64,000 nt of DNA, from contig NZ_SIZW01000043.1 of the NCBI RefSeq assembly GCF_009866805.1, positions 1 through 64,000 of the forward strand, in the 5' to 3' direction. Source of the DNA: Schauerella aestuarii (GTDB lineage: Bacteria; Pseudomonadota; Gammaproteobacteria; Burkholderiales; Burkholderiaceae_B). Below are positions 1 to 8,806 of this stretch, in pieces. Position numbers and translations under genes: made by a program. Position 1 is the first letter of the stretch, and every line of letters starts with the position of its first letter. The notes beneath the pieces are model-generated. The model saw only the letters and a list, made by a program, of their open reading frames with translations. It was not told the DNA's origin and made no database searches.

Positions 1-56
1 AAGGCTGCAAGTCGTTGAATTTGCGGCGCTTTCTACTTATGCCTCGTTATGGTGCG

Positions 57-106
57 ACGGACTTTTAATCCGTTTGTCGTGGGTTCGACCCCCGCACGAC
101 CCACCA
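57..106 (+). pseudogene. 3' half of tRNA-Lys(TTT), probable attachment-site remnant
   Basis: A complete anticodon arm (ACGGA / CTTTTAA loop / TCCGT, anticodon TTT at 64-66), variable loop, T-arm and 3' acceptor strand ACGACCC-A-CCA can be read. Upstream of the anticodon stem there is no D-arm (no TAGCTCAG...GAGC) and no GGGTCGT acceptor 5' strand, so this is not a functional tRNA. Integrative elements that target tRNA genes duplicate exactly this 3' part, so the likely reading is the att site at the far end of an element lying to the left of the window. An assembly or deletion scar is the alternative. Confidence 0.7.
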
Positions 107-121
107 CCAAAATTAGCAGTG

Positions 122-152
122 AAAACGCCACCTTTCGGGGTGGCGTTTTTGC
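122..152 (+). terminator. Rho-independent terminator
   Basis: An AACGCCACC / GGTGGCGTT hairpin with a short TTTCGG loop is followed by a T run. It sits 16 bases after the tRNA CCA and is the natural terminator of the tRNA-Lys(TTT) locus. Confidence 0.85.
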
Positions 153-180
153 GTTTGGGGATCGCCAAGTTCGGAAGCCC

Positions 181-270
181 GCCACTCGTGCACGCCACTA
201 GTGCACCCCTTTAAAGCCCGCCACTAGTGCACGCCACTAGTGCACGCCATTAATGCACCCCTTTAAAGCG
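181..270. repeat. Short tandem repeats, GCCACTAGTGCAC unit
   Basis: Five copies of a 13-base unit GCCACTAGTGCAC (181, 194, 220, 233 and a diverged one at 246) are arranged as two then three, each group followed by CCCCTTTAAAGC. The unit contains the palindrome CACTAGTG. It lies in a gene-free stretch next to the tRNA fragment. Function unknown. Confidence 0.75.
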
Positions 271-358
271 CCCCTCTATAGCACGCCTCAAAAACGCGCC
301 GGGCATGTGGTTTGCATGATGTCCAACATTATCGGTGAGCAATGAGCGCAGGTGTGCA

Positions 359-586
359 ATGACGAACGATCATGATTGGCAAGAGATGCGACAGCTTTGC
401 GATACGTCGACCGAAGCGTTGCGCCGATTCGACGCCTTCGTGTCTGATCACCCCACACTGGTGCGGCGGGCCGACCGGGTAGAGTATGAAAAGCTGAAGG
501 GGGCGGCGCTGCATTCCGTTCGACGCCAAGCCGCCTATTGCACGCGTCATTTGCCTATTGCTCCCGCTTCGTCGACGGGGGCCTGA
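359..586 (+). CDS. Small hypothetical protein
   Basis: A 75-residue ORF starting MTNDHDWQEMRQLCD and ending in APASSTGA. It is hydrophilic, rich in charged residues and probably helical, with no signal peptide or membrane segment. The ATG at 359 follows a weak GCAGG; a GTG at 335 is an in-frame alternative. I do not recognise the family. It stands alone between the repeats and a convergent small ORF, in a region that looks like the scar of an integrated element, so it may be an accessory gene. Confidence 0.5.
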   Translation: MTNDHDWQEMRQLCDTSTEALRRFDAFVSDHPTLVRRADRVEYEKLKGAALHSVRRQAAYCTRHLPIAPASSTGA

Positions 587-699
587 GCAACAACTGGCCA
601 AGAGCAAGCCAAGAGCGAGCCAAGAGCCAGCCCATCGCGATACGCGTTCGGCTGATCGGTTCATGCGTCAGCCTGCGCGGGCAAGCAAGCCCGAAGTAC

Positions 700-1005
700 T
701 CACCTTGGGCGTCGGCTCGGGCGCAGTCCTTCATTGACGAAGTGGCGCGCGTGCCAGCGATCCTGGCCGTAGGGCGTCAAGTGCAAGTCGTTGTTTGCAT
801 TTGCACGCGAGACTTCATCGCTTGATTTTGCCCAGTCGACAGCACCCATCACGAGCGCAGCCGACACCTCCAGGCGATGCCGATACTCATAGATCGCAGC
901 CTCCGGCACCACAGCATCGGCGTACGGGAACGCGTCCACGAGCTTGGTCCAGGCGGCCTGATAGTCGGAGGAGGAGGGGGCAGGGCGATAAGCGGCGGGA
1001 TGCAT
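700..1005 (-). CDS. Small hypothetical protein
   Basis: A 101-residue ORF starting MHPAAYRPAPSSSDYQ. The reading frame stays open upstream to 1083, but the internal ATG at 1005 gives a more protein-like N-terminus. Composition is mixed and soluble, with a possible helical middle (EYRHRLEVSAALVMGAVDW). No motif I can name and no clear ribosome-binding site. It may be genuine or chance coding. Confidence 0.4.
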   Translation of the reverse strand: MHPAAYRPAPSSSDYQAAWTKLVDAFPYADAVVPEAAIYEYRHRLEVSAALVMGAVDWAKSSDEVSRANANNDLHLTPYGQDRWHARHFVNEGLRPSRRPR

Positions 1006-1651
1006 GATGACCGAGATCTCGTGTCGGAGCGCTCGTTGACGATAAAGCCCCTTCATGACAGCGTGATGACATGTCATGCGCACTAGAGCGTTGTCATCCC
1101 CGTGTCATGTCTGTTTCACGATCATGCCGTCTCCTTGCAGCATCTTCCGATTTCAAGCTTACAAAATCGACGTATCTGCTTGCAAAGTTCGGTTAGGGGA
1201 TCCGACCGTCGTCCTGTACATTGCGTCATGGCTTTCGCCATACCAACCTCTACGGGAGCAGGCATGATTTATCCTAATTTCGCCACCGACCCCCGTGCCG
1301 ATTCGGTCGAAGCAGAACAAGGCAAAGCGGGTGATGTCCAAGCCGACATCGCCTTGCATCCAGGCGTTGCCCTGGATGGCGCCGCCGCCGATGACAGCAT
1401 TGCATCGCACGCAGTTGCGAGTTTGCGCGGCAGTCTCAACTGATCGCTACAACTCCACCGCTGTTCACCGGCTGCGCCCTTGCGGCGCTTGCCGGCTCCC
1501 CCTCATAACGACGACGTGTTCGCAGCGAACCCGTTCTAGCTATACCGACGCCAGCCCACTGCCACGATCTGATTGACAGGTCGCGGGCCGTGGGCTTCGC
1601 GGCGTGCGCGCCGCGGTCCAAGCGCCGTTCCTCAAATCTAAAGGAAATAAT
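1006..1651. other. Stretch without a confident gene
   Basis: This 646-base interval holds one weak ORF (listed separately) and the long upstream region of the cold-shock gene. I see no RNA gene, repeat or strong promoter. The last 60 bases before 1652 probably form the long structured leader usual for cold-shock mRNAs. Confidence 0.5.
1264..1443 (+). CDS. Possible small acidic protein
   Basis: A 59-residue ORF starting MIYPNFATDPRADS, rich in Asp, Glu and Ala. The ATG is preceded by GGGAGCAGGC, a plausible ribosome-binding site. No recognisable family. It stands alone and could be chance coding. Confidence 0.3.
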   Translation: MIYPNFATDPRADSVEAEQGKAGDVQADIALHPGVALDGAAADDSIASHAVASLRGSLN

Positions 1652-1852
1652 ATGGAAACCGGCATCGTAAAGTGGTTCAACTCGCAAAAAGGCTTTGGCT
1701 TCATCATGCCCGAGAGCGGCGGCAAAGACCTCTTCGTCCATTTCTCGGATATTCAAGGCGGACGCGATTCGTTGGACGAGAATCAGCGCGTCAGCTATGA
1801 ACCCGGCATGGGTCCGAAAGGTCCGCAAGCAACCAAGATCCACGTGCTGTAA
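1652..1852 (+). CDS. cspA: Cold-shock protein, CspA family
   Basis: A 66-residue single cold-shock domain, the usual family length. RNP1 (KGFGFIMP, about residues 13-20) and RNP2 (LFVHFSDI, about 30-37) are intact, and the protein begins [10 protein letters not shown] as is typical. These proteins bind single-stranded RNA and DNA and melt mRNA secondary structure. The start is set by AAGGAAA five bases upstream. The frame remains open further upstream but lacks homology there. Monocistronic. Whether it is cold-induced or constitutive cannot be told from sequence. Confidence 0.95.
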   Translation: METGIVKWFNSQKGFGFIMPESGGKDLFVHFSDIQGGRDSLDENQRVSYEPGMGPKGPQATKIHVL

Positions 1853-2036
1853 AACGCGTGTGTAGAGCGGGTTGCTGAGGCGAGGCGCTTGATCTTGAAA
1901 GACCTGAGTCATTCGAAAATGAGTGGGTCATCGAGATCAGGCGACGACCGATCCTGCGCCCATGAAAAAAGCGAGAATCCGGACAATCGTCCCGATTCTC
2001 GCTCCTTGGTACTGCGTGCCTACTGAATCAGCGCGC

Positions 2037-3500
2037 TTACTTACCCAGATCCACGCACACGTACTTCATCTCGAGGTAATCCTCGATGCCGTAGCGCGAG
2101 CCTTCGCGGCCCAGTCCCGACTGCTTGACGCCGCCGAACGGCGCCACTTCGTTGGACAGCAGTCCGGTGTTGATCGCCACCATGCCGTACTCAAGTGCCT
2201 CCGAAATGCGCCAGATGCGCGCGTAGTCTTGCGTGAACACATATGACGCCAATCCGAAGATAGTGTCATTCGCGCGGGCGATCACTTCGTCTTCCGTTTC
2301 GAACTTGAACAGCGGTGCAACCGGGCCGAAGGTTTCTTCTTGCGCAAAACGCATGGCGGCGGTGACATCGCGCACCACGGTCGGTTGGAAGAACGTGCCA
2401 CCGAGTTCATGCGGTTCGCCGCCCGTCATCACCGTCGCGCCTTGCGCCACGGCATCGCCGATATGCTGCTTCACTTTGGCGATGGCGTCGGTGTCGATCA
2501 ATGGTCCCTGCTGCACGCCCGGTGTGAAACCATCGCCTACCGGCAATGCGGCCACGCGTTCGGCCAGTCCGGTCGCGATGCGATCGTAGATGCCCGACTG
2601 GATGTAGATGCGGTTGGCGCACACGCAGGTTTGTCCGGCATTGCGAAACTTCGAGGCCAGGATGCCCTCGATGGCACGATCGGCATCGGCATCGTCGAAC
2701 ACGATGAACGGCGCATTGCCGCCCAATTCCAACGACACTTTCTTGATCGTCGGCGCACACTGCGCCATCAACAAGCGACCCACTTCGGTCGAGCCGGTAA
2801 AGCTCAACTTGCGCACGATGTTGCTGTCGCACAAGGCACCGCCCACCGTGCGGGCGTCGCCCGTCACGACATTGAACACCCCGGCCGGTACGCCGGCGTC
2901 TTCAGCCAACACGGCCAACGCCAGGGCGCTGAGGGGTGTTTGCTCGGCGGGCTTGACGATGATCGTGCAGCCTGCCGCCAGGGCGGGCGCCACTTTGCGC
3001 GTGATCATGGCCGCCGGGAAATTCCAGGGCGTGATTGCCGCGCACACGCCGATGCCTTGCTTGAGCACGAGCAGGCGCTGGTGCGCTTGCGGGCTCTGCA
3101 GCACGTCGCCGTCGATGCGCTTGGCTTCTTCGGCAAACCATTCCAGAAACGACGCGGCGTAGGCAATCTCGCCTTTCGCCTCGGCGAGCGGTTTACCTTG
3201 TTCCAGCGTGAGCAGCGTGGCGAGATCGTCCTGATGCGCCATCATGGCTTGCGCCCAGCGCACCAGCACGGCTGCGCGCGCCTTGCCAGGCAACGCACGC
3301 CATGCCGGCAGGGCGGCCTGCGCACGATCGATGGTGCGCTCGACTTCGCTGCGCGGCAGGGTGGGCACCGTGCCCACGGTGGCGCCCGTTGCGGGGTTGG
3401 TGACGACGATGGGATCGGCGCCGTCCGCGCCCACCCATTTGCCGTCGATGAAGCAGGCGTTACGGAGAAGGCTGGGACGGGTGAGTGCGGGGTGCTGCAT
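2037..3500 (-). CDS. gabD: Succinate-semialdehyde dehydrogenase (NADP+)
   Basis: 487 residues, aldehyde dehydrogenase superfamily, normal length. It oxidises succinic semialdehyde to succinate, the second step of GABA breakdown. Visible landmarks: ITPWNFP cofactor-site motif, KPAEQTP, the general base in LELGGNAP, and the catalytic Cys in NAGQTCVCANR, followed by the conserved EETFGPV and GLGREGS near the C-terminus. The ATG at 3500 has an upstream GGAG; the frame is open to 3572 but that part overlaps gabT. It follows gabT by 19 bases, so the two are cotranscribed. The substrate assignment relies on this pairing as well as on the protein. Confidence 0.93.
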   Translation of the reverse strand: MQHPALTRPSLLRNACFIDGKWVGADGADPIVVTNPATGATVGTVPTLPRSEVERTIDRAQAALPAWRALPGKARAAVLVRWAQAMMAHQDDLATLLTLEQGKPLAEAKGEIAYAASFLEWFAEEAKRIDGDVLQSPQAHQRLLVLKQGIGVCAAITPWNFPAAMITRKVAPALAAGCTIIVKPAEQTPLSALALAVLAEDAGVPAGVFNVVTGDARTVGGALCDSNIVRKLSFTGSTEVGRLLMAQCAPTIKKVSLELGGNAPFIVFDDADADRAIEGILASKFRNAGQTCVCANRIYIQSGIYDRIATGLAERVAALPVGDGFTPGVQQGPLIDTDAIAKVKQHIGDAVAQGATVMTGGEPHELGGTFFQPTVVRDVTAAMRFAQEETFGPVAPLFKFETEDEVIARANDTIFGLASYVFTQDYARIWRISEALEYGMVAINTGLLSNEVAPFGGVKQSGLGREGSRYGIEDYLEMKYVCVDLGK

Positions 3501-3519
3501 GACTTCGAATGCTCCGTGA

Positions 3520-4785
3520 TCAGGCGGTGATGGCGTTGGCGAGAATATCCAGCGCGCGATCGAATTGCGCATCCGGAATCGTGAGCGGATACAGGAAACG
3601 CAGCACGTTGCCGTAAACGCCGCACGTGATCAGGATCAGGCCTTGAGCCAATGCCGCCGCTTGCACGCGCTTGACGGCCTCTGCATCGGGCTTGCCGGTG
3701 GTGGGGTCGTTCATTTCAACGGCCACCATCGAACCCGGTCCGCGCACCTCACCCAAAGCGGGCACGGTGCGCTTGAGTGCCGTCAAACGATCGCGCAGGC
3801 GCTGGCCCAGCGTTTCGGCACGGGCGCAAAGTTGTTCTTCTTCGATCACGTCCAGCACAGCATGGGCCGAGGCCAACGCCAACGCGTTGCCGGCGTACGT
3901 GCCGCCAAGGCCGCCGGGGTTGGGCGCGTCCATGATTTCGGCGCGGCCGATCACACCCGATAGCGGCATGCCGCCCGCCAGGCTCTTGGCCACCGTCATC
4001 ATGTCGGGCTGCACGTCGTAGTGCTGCATGGCAAACATCTTGCCAGTGCGGGCAAAGCCGGTTTGCACTTCGTCGGCGATCAGCACAATGCCGTGCTCGT
4101 CGCAAATGCGGCGCAGGGCGGTCATGAGTTCGGCCGGCGCGGGATTGAAACCGCCTTCGCCTTGCACGGGCTCGATGATGATGGCTGCGACGCGCTTCGG
4201 ATCGATGTCGACCTTGAACAGCAGTTCCAGGTGCTTGAGCGCATCGGCGACCGAGATGTCCTGCGTCGTGTTGGGGAACGGGGCGTGGAAGATGTCCGGC
4301 GGCATGGCGCCGAAGTCCACTTTGTACGGCGCAACCTTGCCGGTGAGCGCCATGCCCAGCAGCGTGCGGCCATGGAAGGCGCCGGAGAAGGCGATCACGC
4401 CGGTGCGCTTGGTGTAGGCGCGGGCGATCTTGATCGCGTTCTCAACGGCTTCGGCGCCGGTGGTGAAAAAGGCGGTTTTCTTCAGGCCGTCGATGGGCGC
4501 GATCTTGTTCAGGCGTTCGGCGAGCGCAACGTAAGGCTCGTAAGGAATGATCTGATAGGCGGTATGCGTGAAGCACTCGAGTTGGGCAGCGATCGCGGCC
4601 TTGACCTTCGGGTGGCGATGGCCGGTGTTCAGCACGGCGATGCCGCCGGCGAAGTCGATGTATTCCTTGCCGTCCGCGTCCCAGATGGTCGCGTTCTCGG
4701 CACGCACGGCGTACACGCTGTAGGCCACGCCGACGCCACGCGGGGTGGCCAGGCTGCGACGGGTATCCAGATCCATATTCTTCAT
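3520..4785 (-). CDS. gabT: 4-aminobutyrate (GABA) aminotransferase
   Basis: 421 residues, class III PLP-dependent aminotransferase. It moves the amino group of GABA to 2-oxoglutarate, giving succinic semialdehyde for GabD. Seen: ITTGAEAVENAIKIAR-type PLP phosphate contact (FFTTGAEA), FHGRTLLG, EPVQGEGGF, LIADEVQTGFARTG with the PLP-pyridine Asp, and the Schiff-base Lys in TVAKSLAGGMP. ATG at 4785 is preceded by GGAG. First gene of the gabTD operon, divergent from the regulator at 4919. A related 5-aminovalerate aminotransferase (DavT) role cannot be excluded. Confidence 0.93.
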   Translation of the reverse strand: MKNMDLDTRRSLATPRGVGVAYSVYAVRAENATIWDADGKEYIDFAGGIAVLNTGHRHPKVKAAIAAQLECFTHTAYQIIPYEPYVALAERLNKIAPIDGLKKTAFFTTGAEAVENAIKIARAYTKRTGVIAFSGAFHGRTLLGMALTGKVAPYKVDFGAMPPDIFHAPFPNTTQDISVADALKHLELLFKVDIDPKRVAAIIIEPVQGEGGFNPAPAELMTALRRICDEHGIVLIADEVQTGFARTGKMFAMQHYDVQPDMMTVAKSLAGGMPLSGVIGRAEIMDAPNPGGLGGTYAGNALALASAHAVLDVIEEEQLCARAETLGQRLRDRLTALKRTVPALGEVRGPGSMVAVEMNDPTTGKPDAEAVKRVQAAALAQGLILITCGVYGNVLRFLYPLTIPDAQFDRALDILANAITA

Positions 4786-4873
4786 TGCCGATCTCCAGGT
4801 GAGCGAGGGCGTATGCACGGGTGTGCAGGACGTTCGCGTCGCTGCACATGAGTCAGCCAATGTAATGCTAGGA

Positions 4874-4918
4874 TGGTTCCCTCATAAAGAACCACTTTCG
4901 CCATTTTGATGGAACCAC
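4874..4918. promoter_or_regulatory. Candidate GabR/MocR operator, three GAACCA-type boxes
   Basis: Between the divergent gabT and regulator genes lie TGGTTCC (4874-4880, inverted), AAGAACCAC (4887-4895) and TGGAACCAC (4910-4918). The last two form a direct repeat 23 bases apart, the geometry expected for MocR/GabR regulators, which bind direct repeats as head-to-tail dimers. The third box ends exactly at the regulator's ATG, so binding there would also repress the regulator. Confidence 0.65.
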
Positions 4919-6418
4919 ATGCGCGCGTTGCTGGCTGATCTCTTACGCTGGAAGTTGACCGAGCCCAGCCCTGAGCCGATGAACAAGCGGCTCTATCGTC
5001 TGATTCGGGAGTCCATCCTCGACGGGCAACTCGCCGCCGGGGTTCGTCTGCCTGCATCGCGCGATCTGGCCAACGAGATGAATATCGCACGCAACACGGT
5101 GATTCATGTGTATGCGCAGCTGCTGGCGGAAGGGTATGTGCACAGCCGGCCGGGCAGCGGCACGTACGTCATGGATGCGATTCCGGAGCGCCTGCTCGAT
5201 GCGGGACGCCGCACCCGTCATCGCGCGCCGGACGCCGCGGCGCAAGGGCTGTCGCGTCGCGGTGCGAGCATCGTCGAAAACGCAGCCGCGTCGCCATTTC
5301 AGTGGGGGGCATTCATGCCGGGCGTGCCCGATGTGTCCGCGTTTCCACACCAAAAGTTCGGCCGCATCATGCGCGGCCTTTGGCGTGCGCCGCCCCCCGA
5401 GTTGCTCACCTATGGGCATGGGGGCGGCTTGCCGGCCCTGCGCGAAGCGTTGGCACAGCATCTTTCCGTGGCCCGCTCGGTAGATTGCGAGGCGGATCAG
5501 ATCGTGATCACCGAAGGCACGCAGCAGGCCATCGATCTGGCGACGCGTTTGTTGTCGGACGTGGGCGACGTGGCATGGGTGGAAGATCCAGGCTACTGGG
5601 GCGCGCGCAGTGTGCTGAAGTCCAATGGCATGGATGTGCATCCCGTTGCCGTCGACGAAGAGGGCATGTGCCCGCCGGATATGCAGGCCGCCGATGCGCC
5701 CCCCCGGCCCACGTTCATTTTCATGACGCCTTCGCATCAGTATCCACTGGGATCGATCATGTCGCTGGCGCGCCGCCGGCAATGGCTGGCGCTCGCACGC
5801 GCCTGGAACTGCTGGATCGTGGAGGACGACTACGACAGCGAATTTCGCTACTCGGGCCATCCCATTGCGTCATTGCAGGGGTTGGAACCCGATGCGCGCG
5901 TGATCTATGTGGGCACGTTCAGCAAGACGATGTATCCCGGCCTGCGGCTGGGTTATCTCGTGCTGCCGAAAGCGCTTGTACCCGCATTTCAGGCCGGTCA
6001 CGCCGAGCTCTATCGCGAGGGGCATTTGCTCACGCACGGCGCAGTGGCCACGTTTATCGAAGAGGGCCACTACGTGGCGCATATCCGCCGCATGCGCATG
6101 CTGTATGAACGCCGGCGCGCCATGCTCGTGAAACTGATCGAACGGCGGCTGGGCGAAGGGTGGTTGCACCGTGACGGGATCGATGCGGGATTGCATCTGG
6201 TGCTGGATCTCCCGCAGACGATGGACGATCGCGAGGTGGAGCGGGTAGTGCGCGAACGAGGCGTGCTTACGCGCGCACTGTCGCGCTACTACGCTGTGCC
6301 CGAGCGGGCGCAGAAAGGCTTGGTGCTGGGCTACGCGTGCGTGCCGGAAAACGGCATGGCGGCAAGCTTCGAGATCATCGTGCAGGCACTGCGCGAGGCG
6401 CTGGATGCGGGCGCATGA
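4919..6418 (+). CDS. gabR: MocR/GabR-family PLP-dependent transcription regulator
   Basis: 499 residues with an N-terminal GntR winged helix (about 20-90; RLPASRDLANEMNIARNTV) joined to a full aminotransferase-like fold (about 130-490). The PLP-binding Lys is in TFSKTMYPGLRLGY and the pyridine-contacting Asp in IVEDDYDSEFRY. GabR proteins sense GABA through the PLP domain and activate gabTD while repressing themselves. Divergent position beside gabTD supports that role. The ATG at 4919 has no ribosome-binding site and directly abuts the candidate operator, so the message may be leaderless or poorly translated. Confidence 0.9.
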   Translation: MRALLADLLRWKLTEPSPEPMNKRLYRLIRESILDGQLAAGVRLPASRDLANEMNIARNTVIHVYAQLLAEGYVHSRPGSGTYVMDAIPERLLDAGRRTRHRAPDAAAQGLSRRGASIVENAAASPFQWGAFMPGVPDVSAFPHQKFGRIMRGLWRAPPPELLTYGHGGGLPALREALAQHLSVARSVDCEADQIVITEGTQQAIDLATRLLSDVGDVAWVEDPGYWGARSVLKSNGMDVHPVAVDEEGMCPPDMQAADAPPRPTFIFMTPSHQYPLGSIMSLARRRQWLALARAWNCWIVEDDYDSEFRYSGHPIASLQGLEPDARVIYVGTFSKTMYPGLRLGYLVLPKALVPAFQAGHAELYREGHLLTHGAVATFIEEGHYVAHIRRMRMLYERRRAMLVKLIERRLGEGWLHRDGIDAGLHLVLDLPQTMDDREVERVVRERGVLTRALSRYYAVPERAQKGLVLGYACVPENGMAASFEIIVQALREALDAGA

Positions 6419-6446
6419 TGCATCAGGCAGGAAAGTGCCTGATGCA
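6419..6446 (+). terminator. Hairpin directly after gabR stop codon
   Basis: An 11-base perfect stem TGCATCAGGCA / TGCCTGATGCA with loop GGAAAG begins at the base after the stop codon. No T run follows, so it may act as an mRNA-stabilising 3' hairpin or a weak terminator. Confidence 0.5.
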
Positions 6447-6561
6447 GCTTGTACGTCAACCACTATGCCGTCTGGTGCGGTACCGTTTAGTGCCTTGCCG
6501 TTCAACGCGTTACCGTGTCCAGCGAGTTATCACTTCGCGCGCTGCCGTTACACGCGCTACG

Positions 6562-7068
6562 TCAAGCGCGCGCGTTGCCTAGCCGATATCCGCGTTGGTA
6601 GCCTGTCGAGAACGTCGACAGCGCGCGCAACGCCAGCTCGGCATCCTGCCCGGGTTTCAGCGAGAAGCTGTCGAAGCCGCAGCGCGAGAGATAGAACATC
6701 GTGTCGGCCAGCACATCGCCCACTGCGCGCATCTCACCTTCCCAGCCCAGTCGGGTGCGCAGCAGTTGACCTTGCGAAAATCCGCGGCCGTCCGTCATGT
6801 TGGGAAATTCGACGGCGATGAAGGCGATGCCTGTGGGATCGATGGTTCCGCTTTCGGTTTCCGCGAGATCGAGGGCTTCGTCATCCGGCGCGAGTGCGAT
6901 GCCCACCGGATGCTGCCGCGCGCGCAACGCCCCGCGATGCTCGAGCCACGTGGCCAGGTTCACAACCGCGTCTCCATCGTCGGCCGGCAACGTCGTATCG
7001 TCAGCCTGCGGCAGACGCGTGTGGTCGATACGGCTCGTGCCGTTCTGGATCAATTGACGCTCAAGCAT
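6562..7068 (-). CDS. DUF934 protein, sulfite-reductase-associated
   Basis: 168 residues with the family's typical centre (IAFIAVEFPNMTDGRGFSQG) and C-terminal region (DTMFYLSRCGFDSF, then helical tail). DUF934 proteins are almost always encoded directly downstream of cysI in proteobacteria and are assumed to assist assimilatory sulfate reduction; the biochemical role is not established. The start overlaps the end of cysI by eight bases, so translation is coupled. Confidence 0.9.
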   Translation of the reverse strand: MLERQLIQNGTSRIDHTRLPQADDTTLPADDGDAVVNLATWLEHRGALRARQHPVGIALAPDDEALDLAETESGTIDPTGIAFIAVEFPNMTDGRGFSQGQLLRTRLGWEGEMRAVGDVLADTMFYLSRCGFDSFSLKPGQDAELALRALSTFSTGYQRGYRLGNARA

Positions 7069-8806
7069 GAACGGCTCCCTGCTGCTGCGCGATCAGATTC
7101 TTGCGCGCGTCGCCGTACACATCCGTCTTGAAGGGGTCCAGGCCTACGCGACCCACCACATCCACAAAGCGCTCGGCATCGCTGTCGCGCAGTTTCAGAT
7201 AGGTCTGGATCAGCGTTTCGACCACGTCCGGCACTTCATCGCGTGCGAACGAGGGCCCGATGATCTTGCCGATGGCGGCACCGCCCGGGCGAATCACGCC
7301 CTTGGCATCGAGGTGCTCGCCGGGGCCGGCGCTTTGGCGGCCGCCGATGGTCACCTGGTACCACTCTTCGCCGCCCTTATCCACACCCAGAATGCCGATA
7401 TGGCCTACATGATGGTGACCGCAGGAATTGATGCAGCCGGAGATGTTCAGATCCAGTTCGCCGATTTCGAATTGATAATCGAGGTTGTCGAAGCGACGCT
7501 GGATCGACTCCGCCACGGGGATCGACACCGCATTGGCCAACGCGCAGAAGTCGCCGCCAGGACAGGCGATGATGTTGTTGATCAAGCCGATGTTGGCGTG
7601 GGCCAGACCCAGCGGCGTGAGTTTTTCCCACAATGCGGGCAAATCGCTTTGCCGCACATGAGCAAAGATCAGATTCTGTTCGTGCGACACGCGCATTTCG
7701 CCTGCGCTGAACGCATCCGCGAGATCCGCGACCGCATCCATTTGATCTGCCGTGAGGTCGCCAGGCGGCACGCCCGTTTCCTTCAACGACAAGGTCACAC
7801 AGGCGTAGCCCGGTTCGCGATGCGGGTGCACGTTCTTTCGCAGCCAACGCGCAAACGTGGGTTGCTGTGCCGCCAGCGCCGGCGTGGGATCGGGCGCTTG
7901 CGCGGCATCGGCGTCATAGGCAGGCGTGGTGAAGCGGGTCGCGATGGCATCCAGGTCGGCTTGGGTCAGCTTGTTGGGGCCGTCCTTGATGTGCTGCCAT
8001 TCGCGCTCGACCTGCTCGCCAAATACCTCCGGCGTCAGATCCTTCACCAGGATCTTGATGCGCGCCTTGTACTTGTTGTCGCGTCGGCCATGCAGGTTGT
8101 ACACCCGCAGAATGGCTTGCAGATAAGTCAGCAGGTCGTACCACGGCAAGAAATTGCGGATCACCTTGCCCACGATCGGCGTGCGGCCCATGCCGCCGCC
8201 CACTGCCACGCGGAAACCGATGACGCCGTCGACCGTGTCAGCCTGCAGACCGATGTCGTGCACCCCCACGGCGGCGCGATCGGAGGGGGAACCGCTCACG
8301 GCGATCTTGAACTTGCGCGGCAAGAACGCGAACTCGGGGTGGAAGGTCGACCACTGACGAATGATCTCGCACCACACCAGGGGATCGACGATCTCGTCAG
8401 GAGCGACGCCGGCGAAGTGATCGGTTGTCGTATTCCGAATGCAGTTGCCGCTGGTCTGAATCGCGTGCATCTGTACGGTTGCCAGCGCCGCAAGAATCTT
8501 CGGCGTATCTTCCAGACTGGGCCAATTGAACTGAATGTTCTGGCGTGTGCTGAAGTGACCGTAGCCGCGATCCCACGTGCGCGCGATGTGCCCGAGCATT
8601 CGCAGTTGCTCGGCCGACAGCAAACCATACGGAATGGCGACGCGAAGCATGGGCGCGTGGCGCTGAATATAAAGCCCGTTTTGCAGGCGGAGCGGGCGGA
8701 AATCATCCTCACTCAAATCGCCTGCGAGAAACCGCTGCATTTGATCACTGAACTGGGTAACGCGCTCTTCGACCAATTGCTGGTCGACTTCGTCATACTG
8801 ATACAT
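7061..8806 (-). CDS. cysI: Sulfite reductase hemoprotein, CysI-type
   Basis: 581 residues with two ferredoxin-like plus siroheme/4Fe-4S halves. Reduces sulfite to sulfide in cysteine biosynthesis. Seen: HFSTRQNIQFNWP (substrate-site Arg), TSGNCIRNTTTD in the first half, and the cluster-binding CPGGDFC...GCINSCGHH pattern in the second half. Start chosen at MYQYDE (8806), the usual family N-terminus; the frame is open to 8884 but that stretch is not family-like. A nitrite reductase reading is less likely given the DUF934 partner. The rest of the cys genes (cysH, cysDN) are not in the window. Confidence 0.9.
   Translation of the reverse strand: MYQYDEVDQQLVEERVTQFSDQMQRFLAGDLSEDDFRPLRLQNGLYIQRHAPMLRVAIPYGLLSAEQLRMLGHIARTWDRGYGHFSTRQNIQFNWPSLEDTPKILAALATVQMHAIQTSGNCIRNTTTDHFAGVAPDEIVDPLVWCEIIRQWSTFHPEFAFLPRKFKIAVSGSPSDRAAVGVHDIGLQADTVDGVIGFRVAVGGGMGRTPIVGKVIRNFLPWYDLLTYLQAILRVYNLHGRRDNKYKARIKILVKDLTPEVFGEQVEREWQHIKDGPNKLTQADLDAIATRFTTPAYDADAAQAPDPTPALAAQQPTFARWLRKNVHPHREPGYACVTLSLKETGVPPGDLTADQMDAVADLADAFSAGEMRVSHEQNLIFAHVRQSDLPALWEKLTPLGLAHANIGLINNIIACPGGDFCALANAVSIPVAESIQRRFDNLDYQFEIGELDLNISGCINSCGHHHVGHIGILGVDKGGEEWYQVTIGGRQSAGPGEHLDAKGVIRPGGAAIGKIIGPSFARDEVPDVVETLIQTYLKLRDSDAERFVDVVGRVGLDPFKTDVYGDARKNLIAQQQGAVHA

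Noticed and set aside
1-106. Complete tRNA with an intron or unusual D-arm
   Set aside because: No matching acceptor 5' strand or D-arm exists in the first 56 bases, so only a half tRNA can be drawn.
2340-3530. 396-residue open frame opposite gabD
   Set aside because: Antisense shadow of a GC-rich gene: its residues are His/Arg/Gly-rich with no domain, and gabD on the other strand is unmistakable.
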